This document shows, one piece after another, positions 1-13,466 of a stretch of DNA of 64,000 nt. The notes beneath the pieces are model-generated. The model saw only the letters and a list, made by a program, of their open reading frames with translations. It did not search any database and had not been told where the DNA came from. This DNA comes from Pseudorasbora parva (Eukaryota; Chordata; Actinopteri; Cypriniformes; Gobionidae). Location: positions 158,501 to 222,500 of the forward strand of contig NC_090187.1 in NCBI RefSeq assembly GCF_024679245.1, read 5' to 3'. Position numbers and translations under genes: made by a program. Numbering within the stretch: position 1 is the first letter of the stretch; every line of letters starts with the position of its first letter.

Positions 1-1429
1 TAGAGGATTTTAGTTGAGGACAGCTTTCATTGGCCGGCTTTAACAGTATAGATTGCTGTCTTTATTACTGCCTTTTCCTTGTTTTCCTCTTTTCCTCACT
101 GTTTGCCGTGTTGAATAATTCATTAATGGCAGTCAGTTTGGCCGACCAAAACCTTCATTTATAACTTATGCTAGTTATCTTTAATATTCTATGAACACTT
201 CACCTAACTTCATGTTTTCAGTGAAGAATAGTTCAGATGTTTATATGCGATCAATTAGATTTCATGTGTGTTTTTTATTTGTCGACAGCCCTGCATAAAG
301 TCATTTTTATTGGATATTATAAAACATGATAGTTCTGACTCTAACATAAAATCAGCCTCACAAACCCTCAACAGTTACACTAATACACAGGATTATTTGA
401 TGGAAGTGTTCATCATCACTAAGACGTGACTTTATATAGAACTGACTTTTATTATATTATGTTTCGGATGAACAGCTCTTGCTGAAATACTTGTCATCTG
501 CTGGTCTGTTGCTTTATTTTAAAGACTATGAAAGAGTCAACCCCATATTTTCAGAGGGTAGCGTAATAAGAATAAAGTTATGATATTTGTTTTTTTGAAA
601 ATCAAATCAAATCCCTTGATAAAAAAGTCATAAAAGCTTTCTTTTCCATCTCGGTTCATCCTGAGCCAAAACTATTTCATAATTTCATTCAAAAATAGAC
701 ATTATACTAGCGAAACCTGCTCCCAACCATAACCAGGCATAAATGATGCATAAAACATCCAAATGCTCTTCAAACCGATGACACTAAACATATTTAACTG
801 CCCATATTTTAATTGAAAATATCTCACAACAGAAACTCTGTGAATAAATCAAATGATTTCCCTCGATTAGGTTGTAATGAGAAGCAAAGATGTCTGAAAT
901 GTAATTATTGAATAACCCCATGAATCACAGAAAGTATTCAATGTTAAAATAATAACACTATTTTTTTTTTACATTTAAAAAGAAAATATACACAAAAAAC
1001 ATTCATATTCAATGTAAAATAATTTAACGGATCACTATTTTCCAGACTCTTTTAACCTTAACTTTTGTCAGATAAATCATATAAATGTTGGTATTGGGAT
1101 GAAGTAATGATGAAGTGCTCTGGGTTTGCAGCTGGGATTGGGTCAGAAACGCACAGGGATGGAGGACCGGATCACCAGCACATGGCGGATATGGGCCGGT
1201 GGTTTAAGTTTCAGAAGGAATGCTGAGGATCTTTGCTCTAGCATACTTTCCTCTTGCCAGCAGGAGAGACTTCAGACAAGCAAAGCTTTGTTCATTCATT
1301 GGCCTCACTCACTTCCCAGCTTACGTTCAGCTCTACGAGCCTCACACAGCAGAATCAGCCTCTGTGTAAATCAGACAGAAATACATTCTAATGTTCACTG
1401 AGCTGCAGTCACGATGAGCTAATATGCAG
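1..1429. other. AT-rich non-coding stretch, presumed tspan4 intron
   Basis: Low GC with poly-T and poly-A runs. No tetraspanin exon is recognisable; the residues expected just before the first exon here (TM3 and the start of the loop) were not found. The 91-codon open frame at 1126-1401 resembles nothing I know. Confidence 0.5.
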
Positions 1430-1690
1430 GACATAAAGTGGTAGCATATACATGGTGAAGAGCAATGGTCCTAGCACTGAGCCTTGCGGTACTCCATACT
1501 TCGGTGTGACATCTCTTCATTTACTGCTACAAACTGATAACGGTCAGATAAGTGTGATTTAAACAATGCCAATGCAATTCCACTAATGCCAACATTTTCA
1601 AGTCTATTCAGAAGAATGTTGTGGTCAATAGTATTGAATGCAGCACTAAGATCGAGTAACACTATGTCTGCACAGACTCTATGGCCCGCT
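1430..1690 (-). mobile_element. LINE reverse-transcriptase fragment (L2/Rex1-like), frameshifted
   Basis: The minus strand encodes LLDLSAAFNTIDHNILLNRL, then a frame change, then YGVPQGSVLGPLLFTMYML. These are the DLSAAFDTIDH and GVPQGSVLGP blocks of the non-LTR reverse transcriptase palm. Stops and the frameshift make it a dead fossil. Confidence 0.85.
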
Positions 1691-1744
1691 TCAACTAAAC
1701 CATATCCCGATCTTTAAGCAGAAGGAACTGGATGAAATATTATA

Positions 1745-2205
1745 GTTGATATTAATCTACAACCTGACCTGTGACGCCTGAACCATAATCACACACTGTT
1801 CATTGGCCAGAGAAGATCCCATTTCTCCCAAGGGTTTCCTCTATTCCATCACTGATGGAGTTTGGGTTCTTGCCTCTGTCTCTGGCTCGATTAATCAAGG
1901 ACACTTAATATTCTTATATAGAATATATTCAATATTATTGATCTGCCGGTGTGAGAGCTGAACTGAGCCGATGATGAATTCACTGTTTTCTGCAGAGCGA
2001 CTCTATAGATGAAACTCATTTAAAAATTGATGATCTTTAAACAGTTATTGAACCAAAATCAATACTGAACTGAATAATAATGGTTTACTAATGTTCTTTC
2101 TAGCATCATTGAATGATTATTTTCCTGTTTATACCTTTAAAGCTGCTTTGAAACAGTCTCTATTGTATAAAGATTTATATAAGTACAGGTGACGTGACAT
2201 CCTAA
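1745..2205 (+). repeat. Probable interspersed repeat with a fish LINE/SINE-type 3' tail
   Basis: It contains the phrase GGTTTCCTCTATTCCATCAC and ends in a TATATAAGTACAGGTGACGT-type tail. This resembles the TATAAATAAAGGTGACTTGA 3' ends common in teleost retroposons. The assignment is from memory of the family pattern; boundaries are approximate. Confidence 0.5.
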
Positions 2206-2303
2206 ATATATAATATCATGAAGTTTATAATTGTGAGGGACAAATGTCATTCTTATGACAATTAATGGCACATCATTAAGCTTTTCTTGACGGTGTGTTG
2301 TAG

Positions 2304-2405
2304 ATTGACCTGTATGCGCAGAGTGACCTAAAGAAGGGTCTGCATCTCTTCGGGACTGAAGGAAACATCGGCCTGACCAACGCCTGGAGCATCGTCCAAA
2401 CTGAT
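2304..2405 (+). CDS. tspan4: tspan4 exon: start of the large extracellular loop
   Basis: 34 codons from IDLYAQSDLKKG to SIVQTD. The acceptor is TTGTAG and the donor is GAT|GTGAGT. Both ends are phase 0. Confidence 0.93.
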
Positions 2406-5400
2406 GTGAGTTAATGTGCAGTAATTGTTATTATTTTCCATATTTCCACAAGATGTAGTGATGGTGATGAGAGTGGCTCTGTGTTGTAGTTTCGCTGCTG
2501 TGGAGTGACCAATCACACGGACTGGTTTCACGTGTACAACGCCACGCGTGTGCCAGACTCCTGCTGTCTGGAGTACAGCGATAACTGCGGCCTGGAGAAC
2601 CCCGGCACCTGGTGGACGGCTGTAAGAAACACCACGACCGATCTGAGCAAACACTCACACATAACACACCTGGAAACACCACGACCGATCTGAGCAAACA
2701 CTCACACATAACACACCTGGAAACACCACGACCGATCTGAGCAAACACTCACACATAACACACCTGGAAACACCACGACCGATCTGAGCAAACACTCACA
2801 CATAACACACCTGGAAACACCACGACCGATCTGAGCAAACACTCACACATAACACACCTGGAAACACCACGACCGATCTGAGCAAACACTCACACATAAC
2901 ACACCTGGAAACACCACGACTGATCTGGGCAAACACTCACACATAACACACCTGGAAACACCACGACCGATCTGAGCAAACACTCACACATAACACACCT
3001 GGAAACACCACGACCGATCTGAGCAAACACTCACACATAACACACCTGGAAACACCACGACTGATCTGGGCAAACACTCACACATAACACACCTGGAAAC
3101 ACTACGACCGATCTGAGCAAACACTCACACATAACACACCTGGAAACACCACGACCGATCTGAGCAAACACTCACACATAACACACCTGGAAACACCACG
3201 ACCGATCTGAGCAAACACTCACACATAACACACCTGGAAACACCACGACCGATCTGAGCAAACACTCACACATAACACACCTGGAAACACCACGACTGAT
3301 CTGGGCAAACACTCACACATAACACACCTGGAAACACCACGACCGATCTGAGCAAACACTCACACATAACACACCTGGAAACACCACGACCGATCTGAGC
3401 AAACACTCACACATAACACACCTGGAAACACCACGACTGATCTGGGCAAACACTCACACATAACACACCTGGAAACACCACGACTGATCTGGGCAAACAC
3501 TCACACATAACACACCTGGAAACACCACGACTGATCTGGGCAAACACTCACACGTAACACACCTGGAAACACCACGCCCGATCTGAGCAAACACTCACAC
3601 ATAACACACCTGGAAACACTACGACCGATCTGAGCAAACACTCACACATAACACACCTGGAAACACCACGACCGATCTGAGCAAACACTCACACATAACA
3701 CACCTGGAAACACCACGACCGATCTGGGCAAACACTCACACGTAACACACCTGGAAACACCACGACCGATCTGAGCAAACACTCACACGTAACACACCTG
3801 GAAACACCACGACCGATCTGAGCAAACACTCACACATAACACACCTGGAAACACCATGACCGATCTGAGCAAACACTCACACATAACACACCTGGAAACA
3901 CCACGACCGATCTGAGCAAACACTCACACATAACACACCTGGAAACACCACGACTGATCTGAGCAAACACTCACACATAACACACCTGGAAACACCACGA
4001 CCGATCTGAGCAAACACTCACACATAACACACCTGGAAACACCACGCCCGATCTGAGCAAACACTCACACATAACACACCTGGAAACACTACGACCGATC
4101 TGAGCAAACACTCACACATAACACACCTGGAAACACCACGACCGATCTGAGCAAACACTCACACATAACACACCTGGAAACACCACGACCGATCTGGGCA
4201 AACACTCACACGTAACACACCTGGAAACACCACGACCGATCTGAGCAAACACTCACACGTAACACACCTGGAAACACCACGACCGATCTGAGCAAACACT
4301 CACACATAACACACCTGGAAACACCACGACCGATCTGAGCAAACACTCACACATAACACACCTGGAAACACCACGACCGATCTGAGCAAACACTCACACA
4401 TAACACACCTGGAAACACCACGACTGATCTGAGCAAACACTCACACATAACACACCTGGAAACACCACGACCGATCTGGGCAAACACTCACACATAACAC
4501 ACCTGGAAACACCACGACCGATCTGAGCAAACACTCACACATAACACACCTGGAAACACCACGACCGATCTGGGCAAACACTCACACATAACACACCTGG
4601 AAACACCACGACCGATCTGGGCAAACACTCACATAACACACCTGGAAACACCACGACCGATCTGAGCAAACACTCACACATAACACACCTGGAAACACCA
4701 CGACAGATCTGGGCAAACACTCACACATAAAACACCTGGAAACACCACGACCGATCTGGGCAAACACTCACACATAACACACCTGGAAACACCACGACCG
4801 ATCTGAGCAAACACTCACACATAACACACCTGGAAACACCACGACCGATCTGGGCAAACACTCACACATAACACACCTGGAAACACCACGACCGATCTGG
4901 GCAAACACTCACACATAACACACCTGGAAACACTATGACCGATCTGGGCAAACACTCACACATAACACACCTGGAAACACCACGCCCCATCTGAGCAAAC
5001 ACTCACACATAACACACCTGGAAACACCACGACCGATCTGAGCAAACACTCACACATAACACACCTGGAAACACCACGACCGATCTGAGCAAACACTCAC
5101 ACATAACACACCTGGAAACACCACGACCGATCTGGGCAAACACTCACACATAACACACCTGGAAACACCACGACCGATCTGAGCAAACACTCACACATAA
5201 CACACCTGGAAACACCACGACCGATCTGAGCAAACACTCACACATAACACACCTGGAAACACCACGACCGATCTGGGCAAACACTCACACATAACACACC
5301 TGGAAACACCACGACCGATCTGACCAAACACTCACACATAACACACCTGGAAACACCACGACCGATCTGAGCAAACACTCACACATAACACACCTGGAAA

Positions 5401-8400
5401 CACCACGACCGATCTGACCAAACACTCACACATAACACACCTGGAAACACCACGACCGATCTGAGCAAACACTCACACATAACACACCTGGAAACACCAC
5501 GACCGATCTGAGCAAACACTCACACATAACACACCTGGAAACACCACGACCGATCTGAGCAAACACTCACACATAACACACCTGGAAACACCACGACTGA
5601 TCTGGGCAAACACTCACACATAACACACCTGGAAACACCACGACCGATCTGAGCAAACACTCACACATAACACACCTGGAAACACCACGACCGATCTGAG
5701 CAAACACTCACACATAACACACCTGGAAACACCACGACCGATCTGGGCAAACACTCACACATAACACACCTGGAAACACCACGACCGATCTGGGCAAACA
5801 CTCACACATAACACACCTGGAAACACCACGACCGATCTGAGCAAACACTCACACATAACACACCTGGAAACACTACGACCGATCTGGGCAAACACTCACA
5901 CATAACACACCTGGAAACACCACGACTGATCTGAGCAAACACTCACACATAACACACCTGGAAACACTACGACCGATCTGGGCAAACACTCACACATAAC
6001 ACACCTGGAAACACCACGACCGATCTGGGCAAACACTCACACGTAACACACCTGGAAACACCACGACCGATCTGAGCAAACACTCACACATAACACACCT
6101 GGAAACACTACGACCGATCTGGGCAAACACTCACACATAACACACCTGGAAACACCACGACCGATCTGAGCAAACACTCACACATAACACACCTGGAAAC
6201 ACCACGACTGATCTGGGCAAACACTCACACATAACACACCTGGAAACACCACGACCGATCTGGGCAAACACTCACACATAACACACCTGGAAACACTACG
6301 ACCGATCTGGGCAAACACTCACACGTAACACACCTGGAAACACCACGACCGATCTGAGCAAACACTCACACATAACACACCTGGAAACACCACGACCGAT
6401 CTGAGCAAACACTCACACATAACACACCTGGAAACACCACGACCGATCTGGGCAAACACTCACACATAACACACCTGGAAACACCACGACCGATCTGGGC
6501 AAACACTCACACATAACACACCTGGAAACACCACGACCGATCTGGGCAAACACTCACACATAACACACCTGGAAACACCACGACTGATCTGAGCAAACAC
6601 TCACACGTAACACACCTGGAAACACCACGACCGATCTGAGCAAACACTCACACATAACACACCTGGAAACACAACGACCGATCTGAGCAAACACTCACAC
6701 ATAACACACCTGGAAACACCACGACTGATCTGAGCAAACACTCACACATAACACACCTGGAAACACCACGACCGATCTGGGCAAACACTCACACATAACA
6801 CACCTGGAAACACCACGACCGATCTGAGCAAACACTCACACATAACACACCTGGAAACACCACGACTGATCTGGGCAAACACTCACACATAACACACCTG
6901 GAAACACCACGACTGATCTGGGCAAACACTCACACATAACACACCTGGAAACACCACGACCGATCTGAGCAAACACTCACACATAACACACCTGGAAACA
7001 CCACGACCGATCTGAGCAAACACTCACACATAACACACCTGGAAACACCACGACCGATCTGAGCAAACACTCACACATAACACACCTGGAAACACCACGA
7101 CTGATCTGGGCAAACACTCACACATAACACACCTGGAAACACCACGACCGATCTGAGCAAACACTCACACATAACACACCTGGAAACACCACGACCGATC
7201 TGAGCAAACACTCACACATAACACACCTGGAAACACCACGACCGATTATGGCAAACACTCACACATAACACACCTGGAAACACCACGACCGATCTGGGCA
7301 AACACTCACACATAACACACCTGGAAACACCACGACCGATCTGGGCAAACACTCACACATAACACACCTGGAAACACCACGACTGATCTGAGCAAACACT
7401 CACACATAACACACCTGGAAACACTACGACCGATCTGGGCAAACACTCACACATAACACACCTGGAAACACCACGACCGATCTGGGCAAACACTCACACG
7501 TAACACACCTGGAAACACCACGACCGATCTGAGCAAACACTCACACATAACACACCTGGAAACACTACGACCGATCTGGGCAAACACTCACACATAACAC
7601 ACCTGGAAACACCACGACCGATCTGAGCAAACACTCACACATAACACACCTGGAAACACCACGACTGATCTGGGCAAACACTCACACATAACACACCTGG
7701 AAACACCACGACCGATCTGGGCAAACACTCACACATAACACACCTGGAAACACTACGACCGATCTGGGCAAACACTCACACGTAACACACCTGGAAACAC
7801 CACGACCGATCTGAGCAAACACTCACACATAACACACCTGGAAACACCACGACCGATCTGAGCAAACACTCACACATAACACACCTGGAAACACCACGAC
7901 CGATCTGAGCAAACACTCACACATAACACACCTGGAAACACCACGACCGATCTGGGCAAACACTCACACATAACACACCTGGAAACACCACGACCGATCT
8001 GGGCAAACACTCACACATAACACACCTGGAAACACCACGACCGATTATGGCAAACACTCACACATAACACACCTGGAAACACCACGACCGATCTGAGCAA
8101 ACACTCACACATAACACACCTGGAAACACCACGACTGATCTGGGCAAACACTCACACATAACACACCTGGAAACACCACGACTGATCTGAGCAAACACTC
8201 ACACGTAACACACCTGGAAACACCACGACCGATCTGAGCAAACACTCACACATAACACACCTGGAAACACCACGACTGATCTGAGCAAACACTCACACGT
8301 AACACACCTGGAAACACCACGACCGATCTGAGCAAACACTCACACATAACACACCTGGAAACACCACGACCGATCTGAGCAAACACTCACACGTAACACA

Positions 8401-10983
8401 CCTGGAAACACCACGACCGATCTGAGCAAACACTCACACATAACACACCTGGAAACACCACGACTGATCTGGGCAAACACTCACACATAACACACCTGGA
8501 AACACCACGACTGATCTGAGCAAACACTCACACGTAACACCCCTGGAAACACCACGACCGATCTGAGCAAACACTCACACATAACACACCTGGAAACACC
8601 ACGACTGATCTGAGCAAACACTCACACATAACACACCTGGAAACACCACGACCGATCTGAGCAAACACTCACACATAACACACCTGGAAACACCACGACC
8701 GATCTGAGCAAACACTCACACATAACACACCTGGAAACACCACGACCGATCTGAGCAAACACTCACACATAACACACCTGGAAACACCACGACCGATCTG
8801 AGCAAACACTCACACATAACACACCTGGAAACACCACGACCGATCTGGGCAAACACTCACACATAACACACCTGGAAACACCACGCCCGATCTGAGCAAA
8901 CACTCACACATAACACACCTGGAAACACCACGACTGCTCTGGGCAAACACTCACACATAACACACCTGGAAACACCACGACCGATCTGAGCAAACACTCA
9001 CACATAACACACCTGGAAACACCACGACCGATCTGAGCAAACACTCACACATAACACACCTGGAAACACCACGACCGATCTGAGCAAACACTCACACATA
9101 ACACACCTGGAAACACCACGACCGATTATGGCAAACACTCACACATAACACACCTGGAAACACCACGACCGATCTGAGCAAACACTCACACATAACACAC
9201 CTGGAAACACCACGACCGATCTGGGCAAACACTCACACGTAACACACCTGGAAACACCACGACCGATCTGAGCAAACACTCACACATAACACACCTGGAA
9301 ACACCACGACCGATCTGAGCAAACACTCACACATAACACACCTGGAAACACCACGACCGATCTGGGCAAACACTCACACATAACACACCTGGAAACACCA
9401 CGACCGATCTGAGCAAACACTCACACATAACACACCTGGAAACACCACGACCGATCTGACCAAACACTCACACATAACACACCTGGAAACACTACGACCG
9501 ATCTGAGCAAACACTCACACATAACACACCTGGAAACACCACGACCGATCTGAGCAAACACTCACACATAACACACCTGGAAACACCACGACCGATCTGA
9601 GCAAACACTCACACATAACACACCTGGAAACACCACGACCGATCTGGGCAAACACTCACACATAACACACCTGGAAACACCACGACCGATCTGAGCAAAC
9701 ACTCACACATAACACACCTGGAAACACCACGACCGATCTGAGCAAACACTCACACATAACACACCTGGAAACACCACGACCGATCTGAGCAAACACTCAC
9801 ACATAACACACCTGGAAACACTACGACTGATCTGGGCAAACACTCACACATAACACACCTGGAAACACCACGACCGATCTGACCAAACACTCACACATAA
9901 CACACCTGGAAACACCACGACTGATCTGGGCAAACACTCACACATAACACACCTGGAAACACCACGACCGATCTGAGCAAACACTCACACATAACACACC
10001 TGGAAACACCACGACCGATCTGACCAAACACTCACACATAACACACCTGGAAACACCACGACCGATCTGAGCAAACACTCACACATAACACACCTGGAAA
10101 CACCACGACCGATCTGAGCAAACACTCACACATAACACACCTGGAAACACTACGACTGATCTGGGCAAACACTCACACATAACACACCTGGAAACACCAC
10201 GACTGATCTGAGCAAACACTCACACATAACACACCTGGAAACACTACGACTGATCTGAGCAAACACTCACACATAACACACCTGGAAACACCACGACCGA
10301 TCTGAGCAAACACTCACACATAACACACCTGGAAACACTACGACTGATCTGGGCAAACACTCACACATAACACACCTGGAAACACCACGACTGATCTGAG
10401 CAAACACTCACACATAACACACCTGGAAACACCACGACCGATCTGAGCAAACACTCACACATAACACACCTGGAAACACTACGACTGATCTGGGCAAACA
10501 CTCACACATAACACACCTGGAAACACCACGACTGATCTGAGCAAACACTCACACATAACACACCTGGAAACACTACGACTGATCTGGGCAAACACTCACA
10601 CATAACACACCTGGAAACACCACGACTGATCTGAGCAAACACTCACACATAACACACCTGGAAACACTACGACTGATCTGGGCAAACACTCACACATAAC
10701 ACACCTGGAAACACCACGACCGATCTGGGCAAACACTCACACATAACACACCTGGAAACACCACGACTGATCTGGGCAAACACTCACACATAACACACCT
10801 GGAAACACCACGACCGATCTGAGCAAACACTCACACATAACACACCTGGAAACACCACGACCGATTATGGCAAACACTTACACATAAGCCGCTGTGTGTT
10901 ACAGCCGTGTTAATCACGCGTGTATGAGTGACAGAATGTGTTTGTGTGTTACAGCCATGTTAATGACGTGTATGTGTGACGGA

Positions 10984-11014
<31 letters not shown>

Positions 11015-11254
11015 AGCCGTGTTACGAGCGAGTGAAGGGTTGGCTGCAGGAGAATCTGGTGGCGCTGTGGATCTTTGCGCTCTGCACGGCTCTCACACAG
11101 GTACTAAACCCTTCACAGCACAATGATCAATCTATAATAAAGAGCTCTGCTATTGATCATCATTTACTTGCGTTTGTGTTTGCAGATCCTGGGGCTCGTG
11201 TTCTCCATGACCATATTCTGCCATGCGGTGAAAGTGGACACGTTCTATGCATAG
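2304..11254 (+). CDS. tspan4: tspan4, tetraspanin 4, last four coding exons (3' part of gene)
   Basis: Tetraspanins are four-pass membrane proteins that organise plasma-membrane and endosomal microdomains; TSPAN4 is also known as a migrasome protein. The joined exons 2304-2405, 2490-2621, 11017-11100 and 11186-11254 give 128 residues plus a TAG stop. They cover most of the large extracellular loop, the fourth transmembrane segment and the short C-tail. The loop has the CCG motif (FRCCGVTNHTDW), the PDSCC motif, two further cysteines (NCGL, PCYE) and N-x-T sites in NHT and NAT. TM4 reads through LCTALTQ into ILGLVFSMTIF, and the C-terminus is VKVDTFYA. The residues fit TSPAN4 better than TSPAN9 (NATRVPDSCCLE, PGTWW, WLQENL). 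All junctions are GT-AG and in phase. The N-terminal exons are not visible in 1-2303 and presumably lie upstream of the window. The second intron is almost entirely a 47-bp minisatellite. Whether this is the a or b paralog cannot be told. Confidence 0.93.
2490..2621 (+). CDS. tspan4: tspan4 exon: CCG and PDSCC motifs
   Basis: 44 codons starting at FRCCGVTNHTDW and ending at GTWWTA. The acceptor is TTGTAG and the donor is GCT|GTAAGA. The downstream minisatellite begins at donor position +5. Confidence 0.95.
2626..10890 (+). repeat. 47-bp minisatellite, about 175 copies, in a tspan4 intron
   Basis: The unit reads GAAACACCACGACCGATCTG then (A/G)GCAAACACTCACACATAAC then ACACCT. Variant positions include C/T in GAC(C/T)GAT, A/G in CTG(A/G)GC, CAT/CGT before AACACAC, and a rarer ATTATGG form. 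Variant blocks recur at 10-unit (470 bp) and 31-unit (1457 bp) spacings, so there is higher-order structure. The 5' edge starts at donor position +5 of the preceding exon. Confidence 0.97.
10981..11010 (+). repeat. (TG)n just before a tspan4 3' splice site
   Basis: A GT dinucleotide run immediately precedes TTACAG and takes the place of a normal polypyrimidine tract. Confidence 0.8.
11017..11100 (+). CDS. tspan4: tspan4 exon: end of the loop and TM4
   Basis: 28 codons, PCYERVKGWLQENL to CTALTQ. The acceptor follows a (TG)n tract (TTACAG) and the donor is CAG|GTACTA. Confidence 0.94.
11186..11254 (+). CDS. tspan4: tspan4 terminal coding exon
   Basis: 22 codons, ILGLVFSMTIFCHAVKVDTF then Y-A and TAG. 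The acceptor is TTTGCAG. This completes TM4 and the short cytoplasmic tail. Confidence 0.94.
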   Translation: MLGLVFSMTIFCHAVKVDTFYA

Positions 11255-11640
11255 AGCCGCGGTTCAGGACCAACCATTTCAGCCGTTTCTGCTTCATCTT
11301 CGTCTTTATCGCTGTAGCAATCGATTGTGACATTTTGCTAACACTCTGCTATTTGCAACATGGTTTTATAATTCAATTCAACAAAAAGAAATGCAAATGG
11401 CTCTTTATTGTGATTATTTACTGGACAATTCGTCCATTTGTGAAGAAAATATAGCAAAATTAATCTACAGTAACTAATGTCAGGATTTTATATTTGTACA
11501 ATTTCATATTAATACGTATATGAACAACAGCCATTTATATTTACTCAGAGTGCTCTCAGTAGATTCAAAAGGCAAGATGTTTAGATCACATGTTGGTAGA
11601 TCTGAGACAGCGTTCATGAATAAAACAGAAGGAAGACTTG
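11255..11640 (+). other. tspan4: tspan4 3' UTR with candidate poly(A) signal
   Basis: An AATAAA hexamer lies at 11619-11624, about 365 nt after the stop codon. The true 3' end cannot be fixed without transcripts. Confidence 0.5.
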
Positions 11641-12205
11641 AGCCCTGAAGGCTGTTCCTCAAGGATAATTCAGTGAAAGAGCCACATATAAGCTCAGTTT
11701 ACTACATCTACATTACAGGGGCGGAGAACTACTGGAGCAGAATGGTGTTGTTTTCTTTTTTTTTCTTAACAATGGTTTAAAGGCGTAAATATGAAGTTTA
11801 TCATTTTATAACACTTTTTTTTCCAATAATTTATTTGAACATGTAGTACATTAGTAGATTCAACTGCTTCATTATAATCCGGCCATCACTTGTTAATGTT
11901 ATTATTGGTTTCTGATGTTGTTACATTTATTAAATACTTAACACCTGATTTTTCACAGTTCTGAAACGTGTGTTTGCTAGTGTGTTGGAGAGGATTCTGG
12001 ATGTTAAAATAGGGGTTGGGAAGCACTAGCTGCACCTGTCAATCACTGCTTCAAGCTGGATCTGTTTTACTTTCCCCTAACATTCACAGTCTCGAGGTCC
12101 TGTGTGTCAGATTTGGGAACAGAGCTCAAGAACGACTCCTTTAGGGCCACTTTGCTCCCTTGATGTGCACTTTTGCCAAATCTGCACCGAAGTACGGACT
12201 CGGAG

Positions 12206-12332
12206 CATTCATGGAGCCGGAGGAGGAAGAGAAGGAGGAAGATGAGGAAGAAGAGGAAGAGAAGGTGGAAGAGGAAGAAGAGGTAGAGGAGGAAGAATAG
12301 GAAGAGGAAGAATAGGAAGAGGAGCAAGAGTC
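12206..12332 (+). repeat. GA-rich purine tract
   Basis: Repeated GAGGAAGAG/GAAGAAGAG. It is open as a short Glu-rich frame from an ATG at 12211 to a TAG, but that is expected of any GAR repeat. I see nothing else in 11641-13450 beyond AT-rich spacer. Confidence 0.7.
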
Positions 12333-13466
12333 GATGAGTGTTCACACAGATAAAGATGACCATACACAATCAAATGCAACTGACTTTTTTAGGTTATTAC
12401 GGTTTCTATTTTTTCTAAAATCTGATAAACATGAAAGCCAGATGTTGTACAGAAGACTGGTGCCACCTACTGGTGTACGGAAGCATCTACAGCACTTCCT
12501 CAACTGACGGATCTGCTGAGTCTGGGGCTGCTTCATCCACAGCATGACATTCAGCCGAAGATTTCTAAAGAGAAAACAGACTCTCTGGGCATCTTTGCCA
12601 TTTTGCGTAATTCAAATTGAATTTTTCTAACATAACTTCATTGTGCTTGAGCTCTCTATTAAACAAATGACACTTGCTTTGATATTGTATTATCTTCTGC
12701 AATGCCATTCTCACATTTAAAGAGTGAGTTGTGTCCTGATGATGTGTCCTGATCTGAGCATGAATGAGTGCCACAGCAATGTGTAATAGTAATGCAAAAC
12801 ACTAAATATGGTTACTCTTATTGTGGTTTATGGATCTGGTCTGTCCTGGATCCTCGGAGCAAGGACTCTGGCCTTATGTGTCATGTCATTCTGAATTTAT
12901 TTCTATGATTATCAAGGAACTGAACTTATGATCAAAAGTCCATCTCTAATATGCACACCTGTGTGACATATAAATAAATCTTTACAAATATTAGTGGATG
13001 TGGTTGCTTATTATGGCCAGTTGTTACAGCATTATCATGATGTTTTAACACAGTTGGGGTTATTTTATATCTCACACACTCACACCCTTTCTCCGGACAG
13101 AAGCCGAAGTCTGTCGTGATGTTTCTGAACATAACCCACGCCCAGTATCTGCTGCTGTTATGTTTTTGATGTATACATGAATGAATTTATGGTAAGTGGG
13201 TCTTGAATACTGATCAGGCTCCATACAATATGCATCAAATGTGTCTTCCATTACAGCTTCACAGAAGTGATCAATAATTCATCCTGATTTCCCTTCTGCT
13301 GTAATAAATCACCTCGGTCACGTCTTTCCAGAAGAATGATGAATATTGCACGAGGCCAGATCAATTTGTCGGCATGTGTGAGTAGAATTAGGTTTTTGTT
13401 TTTAATAACTGTTTCAAGGGATTTTCTGTGAACATGAACAAACGGCCATTCTCATGGGAAAAAATT

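Noticed and set aside
1126..1401. Possible upstream tspan4 exon
   Set aside because: It lacks TM3 or loop residues expected before IDLYAQ, and the translation matches no tetraspanin segment.
2328..2748. Minus-strand and plus-strand frames over tspan4 exons
   Set aside because: Shadows of the exons and of the 47-bp repeat.
10894..11454. 186-codon open frame spanning the last tspan4 exons
   Set aside because: It reads through introns; the spliced exons within it match TSPAN4 in defined frames with clear GT-AG sites.
12211..12299. Acidic mini-protein MEPEEEEKEEDEEEEEE...
   Set aside because: Simple GAR repeat, no supporting exon structure.
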